Positions 51,539 to 61,376 of a stretch of 64,000 nt of DNA are shown one piece after another. Source of the stretch: Streptomyces sp. DvalAA-43 (GTDB lineage: Bacteria > Actinomycetota > Actinomycetes > Streptomycetales > Streptomycetaceae); NCBI RefSeq assembly GCF_900091725.1, contig NZ_FMBW01000087.1, forward strand, positions 186,001 through 250,000. Reading direction: 5' to 3'. Numbering within the stretch: the stretch's first letter is position 1; every line of letters begins with the position of its first letter. A model generated the notes under the pieces. The model saw only the letters and a list, made by a program, of their open reading frames with translations, ran no database searches and had not been told where the DNA came from. Both the position numbers and the translations under genes were made by a program.

Positions 51539-52457
51539 ACCGGATCCTCGGGTCCAGGACCGCGTACAGCAGGTCGACGAGCAGATTGATCACAAGGATG
51601 ACGAGGACGAAGACCGTGACGACGCCGACGATCGTCGAACCCTCGCGCTGCTGCAGCGCCTTGAAGAGCAGGTTTCCGACACCCTGGACGTTGAAGATGC
51701 CCTCGGTCACGACCGCGCCGCCGATGAAGCCGCCGACGTCCGTGCCGAGGAAGGTGACGACCGGGATCAGCGAGTTGCGCAGCAGGTGCACGCCGATGAT
51801 GCGGCGTCGCGGCAGGCCCTTGGCCATGGCGGTACGCATGTAGTCGGCGCGCAGGTTCTCCGCGAAGGTGGTGCGCGTCAGCCGTGCCACGTACGCCATG
51901 GAGAGCATGGCGAGCACGAAGCCCGGTAGGAACAGCTGCGCGTAGTCCGTGGAGTCCTGGACGTTCGGTGCCACCCAGCCGAGCTGGTCCGCGAGGACGA
52001 AGCGGGCGAGGAAGCCGAGCACGAACACCGGGATCGAGATGACGATCAGGGTGAAGATCAGTACGCCGGTGTCGGCGGCCTTGCCGGCCCGCAGACCGGC
52101 CCAGGCACCGAGCCCGATGCCGACGATGATCTCGATGATCATGGCGACGGCGGTGAGCCGCAGCGTCACCGGGAAGGACTCGGACATCTCGTCGATGACT
52201 TCGCGACCACCGAAGGTCTTGCCGAAGTCGCCCTGGAAGAGATTGCCCATGTAGTCGATGTACTGCTTCCACAGGGGCTGGTCGAGCCCGAACTCATGGC
52301 GGAGCGACGCGACCTGTGCGGGGTCTGCCGCCTTGTCTCCCCACATCGCCCGGATTGGGTCACCGGGAAGGATGTGGACCATGAGGAAAATAATCAGAGT
52401 GGTCCCGATGAATACCGGGATCATCTGGAGCAGTCGCCTTGCGACGTAACGCCCCAT
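51531..52457 (-). CDS. Oligopeptide ABC importer permease, OppB/DppB type (operon 3)
   Basis: Protein of 308 aa starting MGRYVARRLLQMIPVFIGTT. Two adjacent ATG codons occur (52460 and 52457). The second has better spacing from GGAGG and matches the operon 1 start. The EAA loop is DYMRTAMAKGLPRRRIIGVH. The outer loop has DPIRAMWGDKAADPAQVASL, lacking the two Cys of the operon 1 protein. Confidence 0.94.
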   Translation of the reverse strand: MGRYVARRLLQMIPVFIGTTLIIFLMVHILPGDPIRAMWGDKAADPAQVASLRHEFGLDQPLWKQYIDYMGNLFQGDFGKTFGGREVIDEMSESFPVTLRLTAVAMIIEIIVGIGLGAWAGLRAGKAADTGVLIFTLIVISIPVFVLGFLARFVLADQLGWVAPNVQDSTDYAQLFLPGFVLAMLSMAYVARLTRTTFAENLRADYMRTAMAKGLPRRRIIGVHLLRNSLIPVVTFLGTDVGGFIGGAVVTEGIFNVQGVGNLLFKALQQREGSTIVGVVTVFVLVILVINLLVDLLYAVLDPRIRYA

Positions 52458-52550
52458 CATGCCTCCATGCCGTGAGGGGTCGGCGATGGCCTTGTCAGAG
52501 TGTTCTCCGCCGCGGGGTGTGGGGGGAGAGCCCCGGGGCCGACGCCTACG

Positions 52551-52593
52551 GGCCGGTTCCGCCGCCCTCCGGAGAGGAGCGGCGGAACCGGCC
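52551..52593. terminator. Hairpin after SBP gene of operon 3
   Basis: Perfect 15-bp arms GGCCGGTTCCGCCGC / GCGGCGGAACCGGCC with a 13-nt loop, 16 bp after the SBP stop on the minus strand and before the permease gene. The position is the same as in operon 1. Confidence 0.75.
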
Positions 52594-52608
52594 GTCGGAT
52601 CCCGAAAG

Positions 52609-54252
52609 TTACTTCTTGGCCTTGACCTGGACGTCGGTGAAGATCGGGTCACCGTCCTGGCCGTAGACGATCTTGCCGAAGACGTTCGTCGACTGACCGG
52701 AGTTGACCTTGTAGAACCACAGCGGAATGGCCGGCATGTCGTTCTTCAGGAGCTGCTCGGCCTCCTGGTACATCTTCACGGTCTCGTCGAGCGTCTTGGC
52801 CTTGTCGGCCTCCGCGGCGAGCTTGTCGAACTCCTTGTTGGAGTAGCCCGAGGTGTTGCCCGCGGCGGTGGAGCCGTACAGGTCGCGCATGAAGTTCGAG
52901 TTGACCGGGTAGTCGAGCACCCAGCCACCGCGGTACATGGACTTGACCTGGTGGTTGTCACGGGCGTTCAGGTCGGCCTGGAAGTCCGGCTTGGAGTCGC
53001 CGACGCAGTCGACACCGGTCGCCTTGCGGATGCTGTTGCAGACCGCGTCGACCCACGGCTTGTGGGACTGGTCGGCGTTGAACTGGATCGAGATCTTGTT
53101 GCCCGGGACGCCGCCGCCGTCCTTGATGAGCTTCTTCGCCTGGGCCGGGTCGAACTTCGTGACGTCACCGAGGGCGCCCGGCTTGTAGCCGAGCACACCG
53201 CGGGCGACGAACGAGTCGGCCGGGGTGCGGGTGCCGTGCAGCACGGTCTTGGTGATCGTGTCACGGTCGATCGCCATCGACAGACCCTGGATGACCTTGG
53301 GGTTGATGCCCTTGAACTGCTTGGTGTAGAACGCCGGGACGATCGACTGCACCGCGGAGTACTCGGCGTCGATGGCACGGTCGCCGAGGTCCTGCTTGTA
53401 GCTGGTGAGCGACGTCGTCGGGATCTGCTCGATCCAGTCGAGGTTGTTCGACCGCAGGTCCGAGTAGGCGGCGTCGGCGGTGGTGTAGTTCTTGAAGTCG
53501 ATGCCACCGTTCTTGGCCTTGTTCGGGCCCTGGTAACCGTCGAACTTCCGGACCTTGATCAGCTTCTTGTGGTCCCACGAGACGAACTTGTAGGGGCCGT
53601 TGCCGATCGGCTTCTGGCCGGCGGCGGCCGGGTCCTTGAAGAAGGACTCGGGCAGCGGCGCCCAGACGTCGTAACCGAGCTTGTACGCGAAGTACGAGAC
53701 CGGGCCGGTCAGGCTGATCGTGAAGGTGTTGTCGTCGACGATCTTCAGACCGGACATCTTGTCGGCCTTCGGCGCACCCTTGGCCGGGTGGACGTCCTCG
53801 TAGCCCTTGATGTCCTGGAACCAGCTGGAGTTGGTCTGGTTGTTCTTGACGTTGGCCGACCAGTTCCAGGAGTCCACGAAGGACTTGGAGGTGACCGTGG
53901 TGCCGTCGTGGAACTTCCAGCCCGGCTTGAGCTTGACGGTCCACACGGACGAGTCCGCGTTGGGCGTCACGGACTCGGCGTTCACGTAGACGAGCTTGCC
54001 GGTGCCGGGCTCGTAGTCGACCAGACCGGAGAAGATGGTGCGCAGGACACGGCTGCCCTGGCTCTCCTTGGCGTTCGCCGGCTGCAGCGGGTTCTGCGGC
54101 TCGCCGAGCTGGGCGGTCAGAATCCCGTTCGGGTCCGCCTTGCCCGAGTTCATGTCCTTGCCGCTGTCGCTGTCACTACCACCACAGGCAGTCGCGGCCA
54201 GGGCGATGATGGCCGCTCCCGCGACCCACTTGGCGCTCTTGGCACCACGCAT
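52609..54252 (-). CDS. Peptide ABC importer substrate-binding lipoprotein, family 5 (operon 3)
   Basis: Protein of 547 aa. ATG 54252 lies 7 nt after GAGGAGG, so the upstream ATG at 54267 is not favoured. The lipoprotein signal ends ALAATAC with C23. SBP_bac_5 features are VWTVKLKPGWKFHDGTTVTS, NNQTNSSWFQDIKGYEDVHP and the C-terminal YQEAEQLLKNDMPAIPLWFY. It is clearly paralogous to the 39973-41604 lipoprotein. A 490-bp upstream region separates it from typA. Confidence 0.94.
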   Translation of the reverse strand: MRGAKSAKWVAGAAIIALAATACGGSDSDSGKDMNSGKADPNGILTAQLGEPQNPLQPANAKESQGSRVLRTIFSGLVDYEPGTGKLVYVNAESVTPNADSSVWTVKLKPGWKFHDGTTVTSKSFVDSWNWSANVKNNQTNSSWFQDIKGYEDVHPAKGAPKADKMSGLKIVDDNTFTISLTGPVSYFAYKLGYDVWAPLPESFFKDPAAAGQKPIGNGPYKFVSWDHKKLIKVRKFDGYQGPNKAKNGGIDFKNYTTADAAYSDLRSNNLDWIEQIPTTSLTSYKQDLGDRAIDAEYSAVQSIVPAFYTKQFKGINPKVIQGLSMAIDRDTITKTVLHGTRTPADSFVARGVLGYKPGALGDVTKFDPAQAKKLIKDGGGVPGNKISIQFNADQSHKPWVDAVCNSIRKATGVDCVGDSKPDFQADLNARDNHQVKSMYRGGWVLDYPVNSNFMRDLYGSTAAGNTSGYSNKEFDKLAAEADKAKTLDETVKMYQEAEQLLKNDMPAIPLWFYKVNSGQSTNVFGKIVYGQDGDPIFTDVQVKAKK

Positions 54253-54741
54253 GGGTTTCCTCCTCATGAGTCCACTTTTGACTACAAGAAGGGCACTGGA
54301 GTGATTCACCGACACCCCTGACGGTGATCGTTCAGTGCCCCTAGTGTGCTCGTGAGTCGGCACTCCCCACAGTGCGTGACCCATTGACCCGAGCTCAATG
54401 GAGCCAACTATTAAGTACGACCGGGCTGTAAACCACACTTAAAGGGTCTCGTTTTAACAACATCGAGAAAGCTCGATTGCCCGAAATCCGGACAAAGTGA
54501 TCCCAGACAGACACCCTCGAAACGGACCGTTAACGCAGCTTTCGGAGAGCGACGATCGATATGCGGACGGATCGCCAGGGAAAACCACTGGACAGAGGCC
54601 TGAACGGCCTGCTTGACAGCGCACAGCCGATTCCATGGGGTTGCTGATGCAACACCGGGTGCAACACCGCGCGCCGGGTCGCCGATGCGGCACCGGACAC
54701 AACACCGCACACCGGGGCGCACCCCGATTCAGCGCACGACA
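54253..54741. promoter_or_regulatory. Upstream region of peptide operon 3
   Basis: About 490 bp with an AT-richer middle part (near 54410-54480, CTTAAAGGGTCTCGTTTTAA). A run of related GCAACACCG/GACACAACACCG words lies near 54640-54710. No gene was recognised. The promoter of the SBP gene lies here, but its position could not be fixed. Confidence 0.45.
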
Positions 54742-54779
54742 GGGCCCGGCCTTCCGTCAACTGGCGGAAGGCCGGGCCC
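54742..54779. terminator. Terminator after typA
   Basis: Perfect 15-bp arms GGGCCCGGCCTTCCG / CGGAAGGCCGGGCCC with an 8-nt loop, 44 bp after the typA stop. Confidence 0.85.
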
Positions 54780-54822
54780 CGTTGTGTGGTTCATCCGGGC
54801 ACACGCGGCGCCCGGCGCAGGA

Positions 54823-56694
<1,872 letters not shown>

Positions 56695-57217
56695 GGGTGG
56701 CTTGCGCTTCTCTCGGATCGTGGGATCAGGCGTCTAAGTCGGTCTCAAGTCCTCGTACGCCCGCCGGGCGGACGCGCCACGGCTCGTCCAATGGTACGGG
56801 GCTGGCGCCGCAGCGGCTTCCCGGGCAAGCCTCGGCGGCCACCGGACGGGCGTCACGAGGGTCCGCCGGGCCGCCGCGGAGGGTGTCTGCGCCGAGTGCC
56901 GACGCGTACGTATCCGGTGGTGAGGGCCCGCGTCCGCTCCGTGTTCGCGCCCCCGTGGCCGGTTCTTCCGGCGAACTTCACCGGATTTCGTATCCACGGC
57001 CCCCGGGGCGGCACGGGCGGGCATGGGGCCGGGCCGTGACCGTGAGGCGGCGGCGTCCGGTGCGGACGTACGAAGGGCTCCACGGACACGGCCCGGCACG
57101 GCTTCGGAGGTGGGGCTCCGGAGCGCTGTCTCCGAGAGAACCGGAGTAGGGGCTCCGGGGCGGGGATCTCGAAGGTGGGGGGATCGAGCGGCCACCCGGG
57201 TCAACGGGCAGAAGCGA
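56695..57217. other. Intergenic region typA / lpqW-like gene
   Basis: About 520 bp of very GC-rich DNA without a credible gene on either strand. It should hold the typA promoter (the typA start is at 56694), but no clear -35/-10 pair was recognised. Confidence 0.45.
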
Positions 57218-57248
57218 CCTTGCCCGCCGGACAAGCCGGCGGGCAAGG
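57218..57248. terminator. Terminator after lpqW-like gene
   Basis: Perfect 13-bp arms CCTTGCCCGCCGG / CCGGCGGGCAAGG with an ACAAG loop, 42 bp after the stop. Confidence 0.85.
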
Positions 57249-57289
57249 GATTTGAGCCAGTTCTGAGCTTCCGGTACTGCGCTGACCTG

Positions 57290-59668
57290 CTACTTCTTCT
57301 GGCCCGCCGGGGCTCCGGCGGACTGCGGCTTCTGGAAACCGATGTCCTGGTAGCGGGGCGCCCCGAAGCCGAAGGCCCCGACGTTCAGCAGCTTCTTGCT
57401 CGCCGCCACGAGCTGCGGACGCTGGTAGAGCGGGATCGACCCGGCGGCGGCCCAGATCCGGGCGTCGGCCTGCTTCATCAGTTTCCGGGCGGTGCCCTCG
57501 TCCAGCTCCGAGACCGCCTCGTCGAAGAGCTGGTCGATGTGGTCCGTGCCGACCCGGGTGTAGTTCTGCTCGACCAGCAGCGAGCCGTCGGTGGCGGGCA
57601 CCGGCTTGGCGAAGATCGGGCGGTCGTCGGTCGCCGGGTAGGCGGTCGCGGGCCAGGAGTAGAGGGCCAGGTCGTAGTCGCCGGAGGCGATGTGGTCCTG
57701 GAAGTAGCTCTCGTCGGGGACCTTGGTGATCTCCGTACGGATGCCGACCGATTCGAGCATCGCCGAGATCTTGTCCCCGACGCTGCGCAGCGGCTCCGAT
57801 CCGGGACCGGACGGCAGGACGAAGCGCAGGGTCAGCGGCTTGCCGTCCTTGCCGAGCGGACCACGCCCCGGGCCGGCCACCCGTGCGGGGGCGGCGGTGC
57901 CCACGGGGGCGTACGCCCCGGCGGCGCCGCCGGGGCGCCTGTCGTGCGCGGTGAGCCCGGCGAGGGCGTCCTCGGAGATGCCGGAATCGGAGAGGTAGCC
58001 GGCCTGGCGCAGCAGGGCGGAGCTGTGGAACGCGGCGGCGGGGGCGGGGGCGAGTACGTGCGTGAAGCTGCCCGCCGGGTCGCCGTCGCCGGGCTTGTCG
58101 TCCTCGCCGACGATGTAGAGGCCCTCGTCGGCGGAGGGCTCGCGCCGGCCGGTGTCGTCACCGGACTTGCCGTCGTCGGTGCTGCCCGCCTTCCCGGCCG
58201 CCGGTTCCGTCCCCTTCTTCTCGGCCTTCTCCGCCTTCTCCGTGTCCTTCGCACTCTTCTTCCCGGCCTCGCTGCCCGCCTTGGTGCCGTCCGTCCGGGA
58301 GACCGCGCCCTCCGGCGTCCAGCCCGCGTCGGCCAGCAGCGCCTGCGCCTTCTCGGTGTCCTGTCCGCCGAGTGCGTCGCTGCTGTCCTGGTACGCCGGC
58401 TGTCCGGCCAGGGCCAGGTGGCTGCCGAGCGGCCGGGCGGGCAGGCCGAGCGGCTTGAGCACGGTGTCCACCAGCTCCTGGCGGTTCAGGGCCCGTGCGA
58501 CCGCCCGGCGCACCCGGTCGTCGGCGAGCGGTCCGGACTCGCCGTTCAGCGCGAGCTGGGTGTAGGCGGGCTCCAGCGACTTGCGCACCACGTAGCCGCG
58601 CAGCCCGTCCTGTTCGGCGGCGTACGCCTCGGTGGCGGCCCGGCTCTTCTCCCTGGCCGCCTGCGCGGCGGCCGCCTCCTCGGCGTTCGAGCCGTGGGCC
58701 ACGGCCCAGGAGCGCAGGGCGGCGGCCGGGTCCGTACCGGAGCCGGGGCCGTGGGCGGGCGGCTGCCCGCCGGCGCCCCGGTCGCGGGTGGCCTGTGCGA
58801 TGCGGCGGACCGTCGCGGCGTCGACATCGGCCACGTCCACCTGGTGCGCGGCCAGGGCCTCGGTGCGGTCCTTCGGCGCGACGGCCCGGAAGACCAGCGA
58901 GTCGAGCTTGGCCGGGGCGCCCCACCAGCGCGGATCGCGGACCAGGGTGACCTCGCCCGCCCCCTTGTCGACCCCGCGCAGCCGGAACGGCCCGGCGGTG
59001 GCCCTGAGGGTGGTCCGGGCGCCGTCGTTGAAGGCGTCCGGGGAGCCGGTCACCTCCTTCGGGTACAGCGGGGAGAAGAGCGAGCGCCAGTCCGCGTACG
59101 GCTTGGCGAAGGTGACCCGCACCTCCAGGTCGTCGGCGCCGCGCTCGATCTTCTCGATGCGGTCGTAGCCGGCGTTGCGGGCGGTCCAGAACGCCGAGTC
59201 CCGGCCGCTCAGCGCCCGCCACTGGGCCACGAAGTCGGGCGCCCCGATCTCCCGGCCGTCGCTCCACACCGCCTGCTGGTTGATCCGGTAGAGGACCACC
59301 TGCCGGGGCTCGCGCTCGACCACCTTGGCGGACTCCAGATAGTCCGGGTTCAGCTGTGGCCTGCCCTGGGCGTCCAGCGGGAAGAGCGTCGGCAGCAGTG
59401 CGCCGGTGATCCGGGTGGTGGAGCCGTCGGCATCCGCCTGGAAGGCGTTGAGGGTGGTGGGCACGGCGTCGATCGCCCAGTTGACCGTGGAGCCCTCGGC
59501 GACCTGGTCCCGGGCGGCAACGGCGACGTCCTGGGGGGCGATCCCGGCGGTCGCGCCGCCGTCGGAGCTGCATCCCGCCAGCACGGGGAGCGCCAGCACG
59601 CCTGTCGTGAGGAGCGCGAGGGAGCGGCGCTTTCGGGCCGTCCCCCGCGGGACGCCGACGTGGGACAT
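57290..59668 (-). CDS. LpqW-like family-5 solute-binding lipoprotein
   Basis: Protein of 792 aa from ATG 59668 (GGAGGT). The lipoprotein signal ends LPVLAGC with C33. An SBP_bac_5-like domain starts at VNWAIDAVPTTLNAFQADAD, but the usual transporter genes are absent. A highly charged Lys/Glu/Ala insert (about 470-530, with EKAEKAEKKG and DDGKSGDDTG) interrupts the fold. In mycobacteria LpqW (Rv1166, beside typA) is not a transporter component but directs polar glycolipid (PIM/LM) synthesis. Orthology rests on fold, lipoprotein character and the typA neighbour. Confidence 0.82.
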   Translation of the reverse strand: MSHVGVPRGTARKRRSLALLTTGVLALPVLAGCSSDGGATAGIAPQDVAVAARDQVAEGSTVNWAIDAVPTTLNAFQADADGSTTRITGALLPTLFPLDAQGRPQLNPDYLESAKVVEREPRQVVLYRINQQAVWSDGREIGAPDFVAQWRALSGRDSAFWTARNAGYDRIEKIERGADDLEVRVTFAKPYADWRSLFSPLYPKEVTGSPDAFNDGARTTLRATAGPFRLRGVDKGAGEVTLVRDPRWWGAPAKLDSLVFRAVAPKDRTEALAAHQVDVADVDAATVRRIAQATRDRGAGGQPPAHGPGSGTDPAAALRSWAVAHGSNAEEAAAAQAAREKSRAATEAYAAEQDGLRGYVVRKSLEPAYTQLALNGESGPLADDRVRRAVARALNRQELVDTVLKPLGLPARPLGSHLALAGQPAYQDSSDALGGQDTEKAQALLADAGWTPEGAVSRTDGTKAGSEAGKKSAKDTEKAEKAEKKGTEPAAGKAGSTDDGKSGDDTGRREPSADEGLYIVGEDDKPGDGDPAGSFTHVLAPAPAAAFHSSALLRQAGYLSDSGISEDALAGLTAHDRRPGGAAGAYAPVGTAAPARVAGPGRGPLGKDGKPLTLRFVLPSGPGSEPLRSVGDKISAMLESVGIRTEITKVPDESYFQDHIASGDYDLALYSWPATAYPATDDRPIFAKPVPATDGSLLVEQNYTRVGTDHIDQLFDEAVSELDEGTARKLMKQADARIWAAAGSIPLYQRPQLVAASKKLLNVGAFGFGAPRYQDIGFQKPQSAGAPAGQKK

Positions 59669-59969
59669 GGCTGATACCTCCGGGGCCGGCCCGACCCACC
59701 CGTCAGCGGGTGTGCCAGATGGTGCGTTTTTGGTGGCATTGGCTGTTGATCACACTGGTTCCGTCCCTCCACTGAATGCGCCCCCGCGCGAGAGGCGGCG
59801 CAGACACGGCGCGACGGCCCCGAACCTCACCCGTGCGGCGCAGCGGCCCCGGTTGCCGCACCGCATGGGACACCACATGGGACCGGCCGACCCGACCACG
59901 GGGGTCGGACCGGCCGGAAGGGGCGAGGGATCAGCCGAGGAATCAGAGAGATCAGAGGGACCGGAGAGA

Positions 59970-60524
59970 TCAGCCGAGCAGCTTGATGATCGCCTCCGTC
60001 GTGTCCGTCTCGCCCAGGCGCGGGAAGATCCTCTCGACGCTGTTGCGGTGGGCGTCGGCGTTCATGTCGGTGACCGCGTCCGTGGCGATCGTGACGTGGT
60101 AGCCGTGCTCGTACGCCGAGCGGGCGGTGGACTCGACGCCGATGCTGGTCGCGACGCCGGTGAGGACGACCTGGGTGACGCCCGCACGGCGCAGCCGGAG
60201 GTCGAGGTCGGTGCCGTGGAAGGCGCCCCAGGTCCGCTTGGTGACCACGATGTCGCCCTCGCGCGGGCCGAGCTCGGGCACGATGTCGGCCCAGTCGGCG
60301 GGCGGCTGCCCGCCGGACCCCGCCGGCGCCTCGTTGCGGCCGGGGGCGCCGTCGACGACATGGACCAGGACGACCGGGAGGCCCTTGGCGCGGAAGGCGT
60401 CGGCGAGGGTGGCGGAACGGGCGACGACATCGGCGGTGGGGTGGGCGGTCTCCAGGCCGACGATGCCCTTCTGGAGGTCGATGACGACCAGGGCGGTCCT
60501 CGGGTCCAGGGTGGTTGCGGTCAC
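59970..60524 (-). CDS. Isochorismatase-like hydrolase
   Basis: Protein of 184 aa from GTG 60524, with AGGAGC upstream. Fold motifs are D16 (LVVIDLQKG) and K96 (VVTKRTWGAFHGTDLD). Where cysteine hydrolases of the family have their nucleophile there is G129 (TGVATSIGVESTARSAYEHG). Gly at this place is the state of true isochorismatases such as EntB and PhzD, which use water and Asp instead of Cys. An amidase or nicotinamidase activity is therefore unlikely. It follows a MarR gene on the same strand, separated by 201 bp with direct repeats. Confidence 0.88.
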   Translation of the reverse strand: MTATTLDPRTALVVIDLQKGIVGLETAHPTADVVARSATLADAFRAKGLPVVLVHVVDGAPGRNEAPAGSGGQPPADWADIVPELGPREGDIVVTKRTWGAFHGTDLDLRLRRAGVTQVVLTGVATSIGVESTARSAYEHGYHVTIATDAVTDMNADAHRNSVERIFPRLGETDTTEAIIKLLG

Positions 60525-60650
60525 GGTGATGCTCCTGTGGCGTGGGTGAACGGTTGGGTTCTGCTGCGGTACGGGCCGGAGTGCGGGTTCGGGTGCGGAG
60601 GCAGGTTCGGGGGGTGCGCCGGGTGCGGGACGCGGTCGGTGACGGCCGTG

Positions 60651-60705
60651 GGTGGCCGGTGACGGCATCGGTGGCCGACGACAGCGCCGGTGGCCGGTGA
60701 CGGCA
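60651..60705 (-). repeat. 17-bp direct repeat between MarR and hydrolase genes
   Basis: GGTGGCCGGTGACGGCA occurs at 60651-60667 and 60689-60705; related GTGACGGC words lie around it. No function assigned. Confidence 0.6.
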
Positions 60706-60725
60706 CCCGCGCCCGGCGACGGCCT

Positions 60726-61205
60726 TCAGTGGCCGGTCAGCCGGTCCAGCAGTTCGACGGCCTCGGCCACGGTGCGGCGCTCGGCGCCGTCGAGCCCGGC
60801 CGCGAGGGCCTGGGCGAGCCAGTCGCGCTTGGCGGCCCGGACCTCGGCGAGCGTCGCGGTCCCGGACTCCGTGAGCGACATCACCGACTTCCGGCCGTCC
60901 TCCGGATCGGGCGCCCGCTCGACCAGCCCCTGGCTCTCCAGCGCGCCGAGCGTGAGGCGCATGGACTGCGGACGCACGTACTCCGCGCGGGCCAGCGTGG
61001 CCGTGGTGGCCGGCCCCTCCCGGTCCAGCCTGGCCAGCACCGAGCGCTGTGTCGGGGTGAGCAGACCCTCCGACGACGTGCTGCGCAGCCGCCGCAGCAA
61101 CCGGCCGACCACATCGGCGAGCTGTGCCGCCAGCTGCTCGGCCTCCGGCTCGGCGGACGGGGCGGCGCGACGGCCGGCGGGGGTGGTTCCAGTCGGTTCC
61201 GGCAT
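60726..61205 (-). CDS. MarR family transcriptional regulator
   Basis: Protein of 159 aa from ATG 61205. Winged helix-turn-helix: LTPTQRSVLARLDREGPATT, ATLARAEYVRPQSMRLTLGALESQG (given in part) and the wing DPEDGRKSVMSLTESG. A 24-bp perfect palindrome lies 21 bp upstream, inside the presumed promoter, and is the likely autoregulatory operator. The isochorismatase-like gene downstream on the same strand is the probable partner. The ligand is unknown. Confidence 0.92.
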   Translation of the reverse strand: MPEPTGTTPAGRRAAPSAEPEAEQLAAQLADVVGRLLRRLRSTSSEGLLTPTQRSVLARLDREGPATTATLARAEYVRPQSMRLTLGALESQGLVERAPDPEDGRKSVMSLTESGTATLAEVRAAKRDWLAQALAAGLDGAERRTVAEAVELLDRLTGH

Positions 61206-61226
61206 GCCCCCAACGTAAAAGATGCG

Positions 61227-61250
61227 CAGGACACCTTGCAAGGTGTCCTG
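61227..61250. promoter_or_regulatory. 24-bp perfect palindrome, likely MarR operator
   Basis: CAGGACACCTTG followed by CAAGGTGTCCTG. It is centred 33 bp upstream of the MarR start, in the gap between the MarR and LacI genes, and could affect both divergent promoters. Confidence 0.7.
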
Positions 61251-61292
61251 TCATTTCTTGGGTCGGTCTTGCCCGTCGCGCGGCCCGCGATC

Positions 61293-61311
61293 TAGGGTGA
61301 ATGCGCTTTCA
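61293..61311 (+). promoter_or_regulatory. LacI gene promoter with operator TGAATGCGCTTTCA
   Basis: A TAGGGT -10-like box (61293-61298) shares a base with TGAATGCGCTTTCA (61298-61311), a 14-bp near-palindrome with the central GC-GC of LacI-family sites. A closely related site is found before the sugar-binding protein gene at 63838. Confidence 0.6.
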
Positions 61312-61376
61312 GAAGAGGGTCGGTACATGCAACAGCAGGTGCTTCGGTACGGAAGAAGAAGCGGACGGTCGGTCGA

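Noticed and set aside
35732..54252. A mobile element as the cause of the importer duplication
   Set aside because: No transposase, integrase, target-site repeat or composition change was seen at the operon borders. An old duplication is simpler.
56734..57246. Open frames on both strands between typA and the lpqW-like gene
   Set aside because: Arg/Pro-rich translations, no ribosome-binding site, no family similarity. Treated as intergenic.
57023..59674. A plus-strand open frame of about 880 codons opposite the lpqW-like gene
   Set aside because: It is the antisense shadow of the lipoprotein gene, with no ribosome-binding site and no domain.
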